Origin: Bacteroidetes bacterium GWF2_43_63
Lineage (GTDB): Bacteria; Bacteroidota; Bacteroidia; Bacteroidales; DTU049
Length of the DNA: 64,000 nucleotides
Assembly (NCBI GenBank): GCA_001769275.1
Contig: MEOQ01000019.1
Span: 42,281-106,280, forward strand
Reading direction: 5' to 3'
Every line of letters starts with the position of its first letter. Within the stretch, counting starts at the first letter, position 1. The notes beneath the pieces were generated by a model. The model worked only from the letters and a program-made list of their open reading frames with translations, did no database searches and was not told the DNA's origin. Positions 34,363 through 42,275 of the stretch are shown piece by piece. The position numbers and the translations under genes were made by a program.

Positions 34363-36007
34363 TCTCTTTCCTGAAACTGAACACTGCGCTGGAATCGCGG
34401 TAGACAGTTGAGTTTTCCAATGTATATCTTTGCTCCAGCCATTCATATATTCCATTGTTTGGAAACAACGCTTTGGAATTGGCATCGACAAAAATTACAT
34501 GGTCACTGATTGCATATTCTGCTGAAAGTTCAGTGGAGTCGGTCACAATAGAAACATCGATTTGCTGAAGTCTTTTTTCCAGATTATTATAATCTTTGAA
34601 GCAGTCGGGGCAATAATGCAGCGCAAATACCAATCTGTAAGAAAATGGACTGATAATAATTTTTGACCCGGGATTTTTAATTTCCGAAACGTTTGCGGCA
34701 ATTTTATCTGAGTAACGATTATTATGCTCATTGGGGTTAAAAGTGGCCGCAAAACAGATAATCACCAGTGCGGATACAAACTGAAACGGCCATTTCTCAG
34801 TAAATAAATAATCTATGGAAATGGTCAGTACCAGGAAAAAAGCTGGTAAAACAATCAGCATGTATCGGTTGATGAAAACCGGAACAAAAAACGAAACCGT
34901 AAAAAGCAGGCAAAATGGGATAATGAACCATGCAGAAAGAACTACTGGCACGCGAATATGCGTTCTGTTCCGGAAACAGGTATAAATAAAATATGCCAAT
35001 ATGGAAAGAGAAAAGAAATAAATGAACGGTTTAAGAGAGGTAAGATGCCATAAAAAGGGAATGTCGAAGTAGATTGAATATGAGACAAGAAAGTAAACTG
35101 GAATGATAAGAAACAGTACTACATTTTTTAATACTCTGTTTTGGTCTTCATTTCTGACGAATTTCCATGTTGCAGTCCACAAAATAATCAGGCAAATAAG
35201 CATACAAAGCCGGTCATTGTTTGAGAAAACCTTTAGTACATAGAACATTGGTCCAAGGTTGTCTGCAGGCGGTACCCAGGTGCCACGAACAACTGAGTCA
35301 AATGCCCGGCTGTATAATACCGGGATGTTAGGCAAATATGCCAGTATTAGTGCGGCAACGATAACCAAGTATCTGATTATTGTCTTTTTAGTTACACTCT
35401 GCATTGATAATACTATTGTTCCCTGAAGCAGAATTATTAGTATTGCAAAGTAATGGGAGTAGGCCAATACAGTATAGATAAGAAAGAGAAAAATAAGATT
35501 TTTTATGGTGGTTTTATTGTCGAGAACCAAAAAGAAATAATAGAACGACATGGTTGTAAGCATCATGAATAGCGCATATACGCGCGCTTCATGGCTAAAG
35601 TACAGATGATTTGCAGAAAATGAAATCAGAAGAGTAGCAACCACTGCGGTTCTTGTATTGAGAAACCGCATGGCAATTCGGTACACAAACCATACGTTTA
35701 TTACTGAAAACACAAGAGAAGGAAAACGGACCGAAAAGGCTGAAGAACCGGCGATCCTCATCCAAAAGTGCAGCATGATTTCATAGAACGGAGGATTGTT
35801 CCCTTCTCTCATTGCCTTGATTAGTTCACCGATGTTCATTTGGGCAAAGAACACAGAGTAAGGTTCATCTAAATCGAGCGGGTTTGAACCAAGAAACAGT
35901 GCGCGAATTACAAAGTTAAAAATCAGCAGCAGACTAATGAAAATGACATTCCTGTTTTTCTCAAGCTGTTGCAAAAGATTATTGAATGGATGTATTGAAG
36001 AGTTCAT
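34328..36007 (-). CDS. Membrane glycosyltransferase, family 39/ArnT-like
   Basis: A 559-residue integral membrane protein with about 11-12 membrane segments in the first 400 residues and a soluble C-terminal part of about 160. The first periplasmic loop carries LDLDEPYSVFFAQ (D45, D47, E48), the acidic motif of GT-C enzymes such as ArnT and protein O-mannosyltransferases that use polyprenyl-phosphate sugars as donors. HFWMRIAGSSAFSVRFPS is the conserved stretch that follows TM2. The start at 36007 follows a TATATTTG element and excludes the upstream 36046. No other glycan gene is adjacent. Substrate unknown. Confidence 0.85.
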   Translation of the reverse strand: MNSSIHPFNNLLQQLEKNRNVIFISLLLIFNFVIRALFLGSNPLDLDEPYSVFFAQMNIGELIKAMREGNNPPFYEIMLHFWMRIAGSSAFSVRFPSLVFSVINVWFVYRIAMRFLNTRTAVVATLLISFSANHLYFSHEARVYALFMMLTTMSFYYFFLVLDNKTTIKNLIFLFLIYTVLAYSHYFAILIILLQGTIVLSMQSVTKKTIIRYLVIVAALILAYLPNIPVLYSRAFDSVVRGTWVPPADNLGPMFYVLKVFSNNDRLCMLICLIILWTATWKFVRNEDQNRVLKNVVLFLIIPVYFLVSYSIYFDIPFLWHLTSLKPFIYFFSLSILAYFIYTCFRNRTHIRVPVVLSAWFIIPFCLLFTVSFFVPVFINRYMLIVLPAFFLVLTISIDYLFTEKWPFQFVSALVIICFAATFNPNEHNNRYSDKIAANVSEIKNPGSKIIISPFSYRLVFALHYCPDCFKDYNNLEKRLQQIDVSIVTDSTELSAEYAISDHVIFVDANSKALFPNNGIYEWLEQRYTLENSTVYRDSSAVFSFRKEITPESSLPSLQ

Positions 36008-36024
36008 TGCTCCAGATAAAAACA

Positions 36025-36032
36025 CAAATATA
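36025..36032 (-). promoter_or_regulatory. -7 promoter element (TATATTTG) of the GT-39 gene
   Basis: TATATTTG on the minus strand, 17 bases upstream of the ATG at 36007. Confidence 0.7.
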
Positions 36033-36047
36033 CGGTAAATCTTCAAC

Positions 36048-36485
36048 AGTTTTATTGACAGCTTCCGCTGCCAACACTTCGACGGATTTTATGCTGCTGT
36101 CTCCTTCGATACTTCGCAAGCTATTTCCTGAAATGCGCTATAGGAGCGAAACTCAGGATGACAGCAACTTTCGGGTCATTTTTATTCAATTGCAAAACGC
36201 GTTTTGCTTTTGCTCGCCGCGGCGAGTCTGAATGAAAGCGGTTTTAACGTGACAATGACAGAACTCAGTGTGGCAATCTATTTTTGTAATTCTGGTCATC
36301 AGCAAAAAATACAACCAGTAATCGTGATCGGTTTCGGTTTGTCTGATAAAGAATCTGGGTGAGTGCTGCGCGTTGGTATTAATAAGTTGTAATTTTTTCG
36401 TCAATTTCAAGTGCTTGCAGCAATAGGCAGTGACTATTTCAAGTTGTTTGATTTGCTCATAAAAATGTTTTAATCAGTCATTGCG
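36048..36485. other. Intergenic region with palindromes
   Basis: A stretch of about 440 bases without a gene. It contains degenerate repeat-like text (CTTCGATACTTCGC..CTCAGGATGACAGC, of a type common in this phylum), a palindrome GCAAAACGCGTTTTGC at 36193-36208 and another, CTCGCCGCGGCGAG, at 36213-36226. No promoter or RNA gene is recognised. It separates the glycosyltransferase from the cassette-like region. Confidence 0.55.
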
Positions 36486-37682
36486 TTATGCACTCTCATC
36501 AAACATAACTTCGTCTGAACTGTTTATTTTATGAGGCGGTTTTTCATTGGGCAATGTGAAATAAAACGAAGATCCTTTTCCTTCAACGCTTTCCACCCAT
36601 ATTTCGCCACCATTTTTCTCTAAAAATCCTTTTACCAGTATTAATCCAATACCAGCACCTTTATCCTTTTTTCTTGCTTCTGAGAGCTTTTTTAATTGTG
36701 GCGTAAAAAGTTTTTCCATGATTTCTTTCGACATTCCAACTCCGGTATCCTTAACTCTGACAATAATTTTATCGTCTTTGCATTTTGCAGAAATCTTTAT
36801 TGACCCCCCTTTGCCAGTATGTTTTATTGCATTTGAAACAATATTCTGAATGATGGAAATCAACATTTTGCCATCTGCAAATACTGACGTGTTTTCTTCA
36901 ATTTCATGATGAAGATTTATTGTGTTTATGGAAGCAGTTTCTTTTAAAGTGTCAAATACTTTATCGATGTATTCGGTTAGTTTTATTTGCGTTGGAGAAA
37001 ACACGTCCGATGCGTATTTAATTCTTGCCCATTCAACCAAATAGTCCAACATTTCCAATTCATCCGTTGAAGATTTATAAAGCATTTCAAGCATTTCCTG
37101 CACAACATCGGGATTTAGTTTGCGGAAATTTTCCTTCAAATATTTTGCACTTCCAATAATGCCTGACAGTGGACTTCTTAAATCGTGCGAAAGAATTGCC
37201 AGAACGCTCTCTTTGTGAGTATTGAGTTCTTCCAATTCTTTCATGTATTTTTTTAAAGCATCTTCCGAATGTTTCCGCTCGGTTAAGTCTCGCAAAATTT
37301 TGACATACCCCAACATTTCTCCGTCTTTGCCGGTGAGCGGGAAAATCAAACCATACGCATAAAACAGACTCTGGTCTTTAGCAATGTGCCATCTGTTATC
37401 GGTTGCTCTTCCTTCTCTTAAAGCCGTTTCAATTTCTCTTTTCGGGACACCACTTTTTATATCTTCCGGAGTAAAAATTATATCGAAAGGTTCTCCAATA
37501 ACTTCGTCCGTTTCGTAACCAAATATTTTTGCCGAGCCCGAACTCCAGCTATTAATGTTGAATTCATTATCTAATGTAAAAATTGAATAATCTTGTAAGC
37601 TGTCAATTACCTGGCTGTAGAACTCAGTAGTTGGCATATATTTATTTTTCAAAATTTTCGTATTGTCTTGTTTGTTTTCCAT
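36486..37682 (-). CDS. PAS-domain sensor histidine kinase (hybrid absent, orphan)
   Basis: A 398-residue soluble kinase without membrane segments. A PAS domain spans about residues 25-135 (IFTLDNEFNINSWSSGSAKI; GYVKILRDLTERK). The HisKA motif AILSHDLRSPLSG has the phosphorylated H166. The ATPase domain shows N box NIVSNAIKHT, G1 VKDTGVGMSKE and G2 KGAGIGLILVKGFL. The start at 37682 is chosen because the upstream part runs into a palindrome. No response regulator or output domain is nearby, so the partner is elsewhere. It probably senses a small molecule or redox state through PAS, but no cofactor residue can be named. It is part of the cassette-like region. Confidence 0.92.
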   Translation of the reverse strand: MENKQDNTKILKNKYMPTTEFYSQVIDSLQDYSIFTLDNEFNINSWSSGSAKIFGYETDEVIGEPFDIIFTPEDIKSGVPKREIETALREGRATDNRWHIAKDQSLFYAYGLIFPLTGKDGEMLGYVKILRDLTERKHSEDALKKYMKELEELNTHKESVLAILSHDLRSPLSGIIGSAKYLKENFRKLNPDVVQEMLEMLYKSSTDELEMLDYLVEWARIKYASDVFSPTQIKLTEYIDKVFDTLKETASINTINLHHEIEENTSVFADGKMLISIIQNIVSNAIKHTGKGGSIKISAKCKDDKIIVRVKDTGVGMSKEIMEKLFTPQLKKLSEARKKDKGAGIGLILVKGFLEKNGGEIWVESVEGKGSSFYFTLPNEKPPHKINSSDEVMFDESA

Positions 37683-37737
37683 TGGATTTGTTTTAGTTGT
37701 AATGATGATCTGTCGTAGTATTGTTTCGCGCCACTGT

Positions 37738-37776
37738 CCACAACGTAATGCCGGCAATAGAAGTTGCCGGTTGCGG
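37738..37776. repeat. Short attC-like hairpin upstream of the histidine kinase
   Basis: The ends CCACAAC and GTTGCGG are complementary at 6 of 7 positions, as in R''/R' core sites of integron attC elements. Inside is GCCGGCAA, loop TAGAAG, TTGCCG, with an unpaired GTAAT on one side. The 39-base element is shorter than typical attC sites. Confidence 0.4.
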
Positions 37777-37868
37777 GTGTTTTCCCTTAAAGTTGCACAG
37801 AAGATTATTGGATGAAGAAGCGCTGAAGGTTGTGCGTAAAAAGCATGAAAAGAATGCTTTCAGGTAAA

Positions 37869-37876
37869 CAAAGATA
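37869..37876 (-). promoter_or_regulatory. -7 promoter element (TATCTTTG) upstream of the histidine kinase
   Basis: TATCTTTG on the minus strand, 187 bases upstream of the kinase ATG, which would give a long leader holding the attC-like hairpin at 37738-37776. Confidence 0.55.
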
Positions 37877-38041
37877 CGTCATTTATTCTGTTCCGGTTGC
37901 TTTCTTGATTTTATGAGTGGGGAAGGGCTTTCAGAGGAGCAGCATGAAAACAAAACCTCTTCGCTGATATTTCCGACCTAAAAGTCATTAATTTTAGTGA
38001 TTAGGGGTGGCGCCGTTTGCGCCGGAATTCGTTTATTCTTT

Positions 38042-38518
38042 TTATTTCAAGAGGGCTTTTAATTCTATTTGATAATCAAACTGTAAATCCTCATGCAAAG
38101 AATCTATGGTTTTTTTGATCGCTTCTATTTGACTTATGTAAATGTTTTTAAGCGCTGTGCTTTCTTCCATGAATGGGCTCAGTTTTTTTAGTTCGTTACA
38201 AAAGCACAGCAATAACTCCACCTCGGTTTCCTTCTTCTTTGAAAATTTAATATACTTCTTAACAGTGCGCAATGCTTTACGCACACTCTTCTTGATGAAA
38301 TAATTATTTCGTTTGTTTACCAGCGTAAATAATTCCGCAATTTCTATTTTTACACTTTCTATGTAAGCCGGCTCATTGAATGCTTCATACAAAAGGTAAG
38401 TCAATAATTCTTTATTCTCTTTTTTGAACTTCGATAAATGTAAACACAGCTCCATCAATTCACTTTGTGAACGACTGCTTAATTCCTGTTTGAGTTCTTT
38501 TATAGAGGCCGCTTTCAC
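38042..38518 (-). CDS. All-helical cytoplasmic protein, unknown function
   Basis: A 158-residue basic protein predicted to be fully alpha-helical (MKAASIKELKQELSSRSQSEL; LRTVKKYIKFSKKKETEVEL). No cysteine motif, signal peptide or membrane helix. I recognise no family. The start is GTG with no ribosome-binding site. It has its own promoter and lies in the cassette-like region between the histidine kinase and the triple RidA gene. Confidence 0.65.
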   Translation of the reverse strand: MKAASIKELKQELSSRSQSELMELCLHLSKFKKENKELLTYLLYEAFNEPAYIESVKIEIAELFTLVNKRNNYFIKKSVRKALRTVKKYIKFSKKKETEVELLLCFCNELKKLSPFMEESTALKNIYISQIEAIKKTIDSLHEDLQFDYQIELKALLK

Positions 38519-38617
38519 AGAGGAAAATTTAATATTGGTTGAGTATTTTTTGATTGATGCTGGTAAAGGTTTGGCACTTCGTTCGGCTTGTCGGGGCGCC
38601 GCGTGTCAATTCGATTA

Positions 38618-38625
38618 CAAATATA
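38618..38625 (-). promoter_or_regulatory. -7 promoter element (TATATTTG) of the helical-protein gene
   Basis: TATATTTG on the minus strand, about 100 bases upstream of the GTG at 38518; a hairpin-forming GC-rich stretch lies in the leader (CGGCGCCCCGACAAGCCG). Confidence 0.55.
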
Positions 38626-38651
38626 GCTTTTCTTAAATGGAGTTAATTCGA

Positions 38652-38692
38652 AAAAAAAGGGAGATGAAAATCTGGTTTCAGCTCCCTTTTTT
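38652..38692. terminator. Intrinsic terminator after the triple RidA gene
   Basis: AAAAAAAGGGAG, an 18-base loop, CTCCCTTTTTT. Bidirectional; it ends the RidA transcript on the minus strand. Confidence 0.85.
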
Positions 38693-38733
38693 GTGATTAC
38701 CTTCGGCATTGCCTGCAACCCTGACAGCCCTTT

Positions 38734-39975
38734 CTATGCTTTTGGTGGTGTGCCTTCGCAATTAGAAATCACGGCATCAATTTGCACCAAGGCATCCATC
38801 GGGATGGCTGAAACGCCAATTATTGTTCTTGCAGGAAGATCGCTTTTGAAGAATGTCGTGTAAACTTCGTTTATAGCATCAATATCTGCCATGTTTTTAA
38901 GCTGAATGTTTATTTTGACAGCATCGTCCATATCATGGTCAACACTTTCCACAATTGCCCTGATGTTTTTCAGACATTGCTCAGCCTGCTCTTTTACGCC
39001 ACCAGCCACAATTTTACCAGTTTTCGGGTCTAAAGGCAATTGACCTGAAATATGATTGTAATGAGAAAAAGCTACAGTGTGTGTGTATGGAACTTTTGGC
39101 GCATTTTCAGTGTTGTTTGCTTCGATAACCAGGAGTCTGGTGTCCTCCGGAAGTTGTGGTGGAGTGCCATCTCCGTGTGAAATTACGGTATCAATTTGCA
39201 CCAAAGCATCCATCGGCAAAGCTGAAACGACAACGATAGATCGTGTGGGCACATAGTTTGGAAAAAAAGTTGCACAAACTTCGTTTACGGCTTCAATATC
39301 CGAGATGTTTTTCAGAAATATAGTTGTCTTGACTACATCGTCCATAACATGACCAATACTTTCTAAAATTGCTTTAATGTTGTTTAAGCACTGTGCAGTC
39401 TGCTCTTTCACACCACCGGTTACCATTGTGCCGGTCTTAGCATCGATGGGTAATTGAGCCGAAAGATTGTTGTAATGAGAAAAAGCTACCGTTTGTGTGT
39501 ATAGACCTTTTGGCGCATTTTCAGTGTTTCTGGCCACTTTTATGAGATCGCAGGGTGCTTGTGGAGTCGTACCCTCGCCGTTTGAAATAAGTGCTTCAAT
39601 TTGGACCAAAGCATCATTCATTGGTAAATCCGCAACCGCCACTGTTGTCCGTGTAGGAAGATAGCTTTGGAAAAATGTTGTGTAAACTTCGTTTACTGCC
39701 TCAACATCCGATATATTCTTAACGAATACCGTGATTTTTACAACATCGTCCATAACATGACCGATACTTTCTACAATTGCTTTAATGTTGTTTAAGCATT
39801 GCTTTGTTTGCTCTTTTACACCACCAGCTACAATTTTACCAGACTTCGGATCGATTGGTAATTGAGCTGAAATGTTGTTGTAATGCGAAAAAGCTACCGT
39901 TTGTGTGGAGAAAGCACTTTTTGGTGCGTTTTCCGTGTTTCTTGAATTTTTAATGATTTTGTCGCTCATGTTCAT
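38734..39975 (-). CDS. Triple-domain RidA/YjgF fusion protein
   Basis: A 413-residue protein made of three tandem RidA-family domains: residues about 10-137, 146-273 and 285-411. Each has NTENAPK, then TVAFSHYN, QLP(I/L)D, GGVKEQ, the arginine of the active site (R109, R245, R383, in PTRT, PTRS, PART) and ALVQI(E/D). Only the first domain has Glu at the position equivalent to E120 of E. coli RidA (E127); the others have Asp (D262, D400). RidA proteins are homotrimers of about 130 residues that deaminate enamines or imines; a covalent trimer would fold into one ring. The start at 39975 is preceded by AAGGAG. The earlier in-frame start would run into the attC-like element. Confidence 0.9.
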   Translation of the reverse strand: MNMSDKIIKNSRNTENAPKSAFSTQTVAFSHYNNISAQLPIDPKSGKIVAGGVKEQTKQCLNNIKAIVESIGHVMDDVVKITVFVKNISDVEAVNEVYTTFFQSYLPTRTTVAVADLPMNDALVQIEALISNGEGTTPQAPCDLIKVARNTENAPKGLYTQTVAFSHYNNLSAQLPIDAKTGTMVTGGVKEQTAQCLNNIKAILESIGHVMDDVVKTTIFLKNISDIEAVNEVCATFFPNYVPTRSIVVVSALPMDALVQIDTVISHGDGTPPQLPEDTRLLVIEANNTENAPKVPYTHTVAFSHYNHISGQLPLDPKTGKIVAGGVKEQAEQCLKNIRAIVESVDHDMDDAVKINIQLKNMADIDAINEVYTTFFKSDLPARTIIGVSAIPMDALVQIDAVISNCEGTPPKA

Positions 39976-40027
39976 TGCTCCTTCTGGTTTTTTGTTACTG
40001 ACACTTTTAATTTTTATGCTTTGAAAA

Positions 40028-40146
40028 GGGCTGGCGATATGACATAGCAATGGCTTACGGGCTACTTTTCTGTCGAGATACAACGAACCTGATGCGGGAC
40101 AGAACACTCGCAAAACCACTAAAATCGCAATGTTTTATATCGCTTG
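40028..40146. repeat. attC-like imperfect palindrome, copy 1
   Basis: The outer arms GGCGATATGACATAGC (40033-40048) and GCAATGTTTTATATCGC (40127-40143) pair with bulges. Inside lies GCTTACGGGCTACTTTTCTG, which also occurs in the 41104-41240 element as GGATTGCGGGCTACTTCCTTG. The element lies between the orphan immunity gene and the triple RidA gene, at the RidA 5' side. Confidence 0.5.
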
Positions 40147-40198
40147 AGTACACTCCGCAACAACAGCGCGCACCCGTCCCAAAGCAAATTGAAACATG

Positions 40199-40206
40199 CA
40201 AAAATA
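40199..40206 (-). promoter_or_regulatory. -7 promoter element (TATTTTTG) upstream of the triple RidA gene
   Basis: TATTTTTG on the minus strand, about 220 bases upstream of the RidA ATG, so the attC-like element at 40028-40146 would be in the leader. Confidence 0.5.
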
Positions 40207-40326
40207 CAAATTTATTTTCAGAAGAGGAGGATTTGTGGACTGGTGCGGGTTTTTGCGATGGTCAACTCCTGTGGGCTTAATGGAATGCTGACTGTTACAC
40301 TCGATTGGCGGTAGTTTTTAATTCAA

Positions 40327-40824
40327 TCATGGTAGTGGATATTTGTCACATGCCTTTTTCCAGGCAATATCATTATCCATTCCGCTATCTCTCAATTCTT
40401 TTGTAAAATCTGCCCTAATTGAAGAAAAATCGTCAAAAGGGTGCCTTATTAAAATGCTTTCATGATTCTTTTGTTCTCTTACTTTCCAGTCATTATTTAT
40501 CAATCCTAAAAGTTCCTCTTGTTTTGAAAACATTAATCTTCTACAATCTTTATTTTTAACTCTATTTTCCAATTCATATTGAGTCGAGATATTAAATGTG
40601 ACATCATTAAAAATCCAAAACATAAGTTCATCAATCTCGGTCGTAGTTTTCCTATCTAATTCCTGTCCACGCTCAATTATCAAATAATGCAATCCTCTTG
40701 AATCAGACTCGATATGTGGGTGAGCACCATCAACGGAATGTCCAAATGTCGGCAATAATTTTGGAGAAGCATTTATTATCTCCGCAATCTCTAATGTTTT
40801 ATTCTTTATTTCTTTAAGTGTCAT
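40327..40824 (-). CDS. Orphan immunity protein, Imm63-like
   Basis: A 165-residue soluble protein with the conserved features of the Imm63 family: LPTFGHSVDGAHPHIE, YLIIERGQELDRKTT, ELMFWIFNDVTFNIS and DCRRLMFSKQEELL, and a C-terminal HPFDD. Imm63 proteins are immunity factors found next to polymorphic toxins, which they bind and inhibit. No toxin gene is in the window, so it is an orphan, possibly protecting against neighbours' toxins. The ATG (40824) overlaps the TGA of the preceding gene (TGATG), so the two are coupled. The earlier in-frame TTG is ignored. Confidence 0.7.
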   Translation of the reverse strand: MTLKEIKNKTLEIAEIINASPKLLPTFGHSVDGAHPHIESDSRGLHYLIIERGQELDRKTTTEIDELMFWIFNDVTFNISTQYELENRVKNKDCRRLMFSKQEELLGLINNDWKVREQKNHESILIRHPFDDFSSIRADFTKELRDSGMDNDIAWKKACDKYPLP

Positions 40825-41084
40825 CAAAATCTACAGGCTAAAATATGTTTATTGTTTTTGTCATAGTATTCAGCTTTCCAATAGTGAGGGTCATTTAGTT
40901 CTCTATATTCAACAGATTCATTTTTATGTGTCAATATAAAAGGCTTTTTCAAAAAGATAATAATCGAATTTTCACATGGCCATCCATTTGAAGTCTCTAA
41001 AATTTCATTTCCCTTTTCCAATTCCCTATCTAAAATAGGTTTTAAAGAATCGCTCAGTTTTAATATGTCATTTTGGTTTATCAT
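40824..41084 (-). CDS. Small protein partnered with the Imm63-like gene
   Basis: An 86-residue soluble protein (MINQNDILKLSDSLKPILDR, then NGWPCENSIIIFLKKPFI and DPHYWKAEYYD). The repeated pattern of a helical N-terminus followed by a strand-rich C-terminus is common in immunity proteins of polymorphic toxins, but I cannot name the family. It is translationally coupled to the Imm63-like gene, so both probably belong to the same immunity unit. Confidence 0.65.
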   Translation of the reverse strand: MINQNDILKLSDSLKPILDRELEKGNEILETSNGWPCENSIIIFLKKPFILTHKNESVEYRELNDPHYWKAEYYDKNNKHILACRF

Positions 41085-41103
41085 ATGTGCGTCTTAAATT
41101 ACC

Positions 41104-41240
41104 CATAACGGTTGACAATATGGCCAGTAAGGGATTGCGGGCTACTTCCTTGTCCGCCGTCAGGAACGTTTGAGCGGGCTACACCGCTAGAATACCCTCT
41201 GAAACCCTTATGGCATATACACTTTGTTTGCGGTTCGGGC
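41104..41240. repeat. attC-like imperfect palindrome, copy 2
   Basis: A 137-base element: on the minus strand it runs from GCCCGAACCGC to CCGTTATGG. Arms TATATGCCATAAGGG and CCCTTACTGGCCATATT pair with bulges, enclosing two copies of GTAGCCCGC. It sits between a gene stop and the next start, as in an integron cassette array. The R' core GTTATGG matches the attC core GTTRRRY at 5 of 7 positions. Confidence 0.55.
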
Positions 41241-41248
41241 ATTAATTA

Positions 41249-41857
41249 TTATATCTTGTGTCTTTTCCACGATTTGTAGTCCTTTTCAATGTTCAATGTC
41301 TTAAGTTTTTCCCACTCGTTAACTGCTTGTTGTCGTGTTGCACCTTTTTCGTTTGCCAAAAAGTCGGAAAGAAAGTTGATGTATCGACCAACTACAACCT
41401 TTTCAAACTTGTCTGTCTGGTTGAGTTTTACAAATTGGTTTACCAAGTCGCCATACGTAATTTTCACGCCGTTTGTAATCCGTTCGTCACGCCAACGATT
41501 TAGGCGATACCAAGCTCCGGACTTAATTGTCAGTTTGGGTGCAATTTTTTGTGATTCTGTTGTGATAAAATTTTTTGTCTGCTCGTTACTTGTGTAGTTG
41601 ATAATTGGTAAACAAGTTGACAGCCCAATGTCAAGGTCTTTTTTTCCTGTCTTTACAATATTCTTCCTGTTTGACCTTTCAACTTTTCCTGTTCTGATAA
41701 ATACTTTGATAAGTTGTTCAAGTTCGTCCTTACGCAATTTTGAACTGTTGGCAATACCAAGTTGCTTTGCAAATGCTTTTATTTCGTCAGCATACCAATA
41801 ACCATTGTCAAATTCATTTTCGGTTATGTTTTTTGTCAGCCTATTTTTTATTGTCAT
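41249..41857 (-). CDS. SAP-domain-like DNA-binding protein
   Basis: A 202-residue basic protein with no membrane segment or signal. Residues about 25-60 (YADEIKAFAKQLGIANSSKL.., two short helices with a turn) look like a SAP-type DNA-binding helix pair, followed by a middle domain (SGAWYRLNRWRDERITNGV) and ITYGDLVNQFVKLNQ, a pattern seen in bacterial SAP-domain proteins. It may bind DNA or chromatin-like nucleoprotein; function is not established. It is the first gene of the cassette-like region on the minus strand. Confidence 0.7.
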   Translation of the reverse strand: MTIKNRLTKNITENEFDNGYWYADEIKAFAKQLGIANSSKLRKDELEQLIKVFIRTGKVERSNRKNIVKTGKKDLDIGLSTCLPIINYTSNEQTKNFITTESQKIAPKLTIKSGAWYRLNRWRDERITNGVKITYGDLVNQFVKLNQTDKFEKVVVGRYINFLSDFLANEKGATRQQAVNEWEKLKTLNIEKDYKSWKRHKI

Positions 41858-41902
41858 TATTGCTTATTTCTTTGAATATAGGGAGTCTTTCGTTGCCTGA
41901 CC

Positions 41903-41917
41903 CCTAACGTCTTAGCG
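41903..41917. other. Possible attC core remnant
   Basis: The minus strand reads AGACGTTAGGGG, similar to the R' core of the other attC-like elements (CCGTTATGGG, TACGTTGTGG). No matching partner arm was found, so this may be a boundary or remnant. Confidence 0.3.
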
Positions 41918-42094
41918 TTTTATTCATCGTTCCCCCACAAAAATACAAAAAAATCATAATGAATAAAATTTTGTTGGCTGTTAACCGAAGCGACTCAGGA
42001 ATGATGAATAATCCGCCAGCATGGCGGAGGACTAAGCCGCCTGCTATGGGAATATTCTGCTTTCAGTCTAATGTTGTGTGTTAAAATATTTTTA

Positions 42095-42102
42095 TATCTT
42101 TG
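42095..42102 (+). promoter_or_regulatory. -7 promoter element (TATCTTTG) of tRNA-Cys
   Basis: TATCTTTG lies 13 bases upstream of the mature tRNA start, with TTG about 20 bases further upstream. Confidence 0.75.
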
Positions 42103-42115
42103 CAGTCCGAAAAAT

Positions 42116-42186
42116 GGTCTCTTGGCCGAGTGGCTAGGCGCCGGTCTGCAAAACCGTTTACTCCGGTTCGAATCCGGAAGAGACCT
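42116..42186 (+). tRNA. tRNA-Cys (anticodon GCA)
   Basis: A 71-base cloverleaf. Acceptor stem GGTCTCT with AGAGACC, discriminator T, T-loop GGTTCGAATCC, anticodon GCA at 42148-42150 in a CTGCAAA loop. CCA is not encoded. It is followed by a strong terminator and preceded by a promoter. It marks the end of the cassette-like region. Confidence 0.95.
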
Positions 42187-42230
42187 CAGCATTAAGTCTC
42201 TGTTATGATACTTAATGTGGGGGAAATCAG

Positions 42231-42260
42231 ACCTCCGCACTTCTGTGCGGAGGTTTTTTT
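42231..42260 (+). terminator. Intrinsic terminator after tRNA-Cys
   Basis: ACCTCCGCAC, TTCT loop, GTGCGGAGGT, then TTTTTT. A perfect 10-bp stem. Confidence 0.95.
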
Positions 42261-42275
42261 ATGGGCTTTTGGTTT

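Noticed and set aside
38734..39975. Triple RidA as an assembly collapse or duplication artefact
   Set aside because: The three domains differ at many positions, including the Glu/Asp position in the active site, so they are old, separate copies.
41995..42240. 81-codon frame around tRNA-Cys
   Set aside because: It reads through the tRNA gene on the opposite strand and has a composition unlike a protein.
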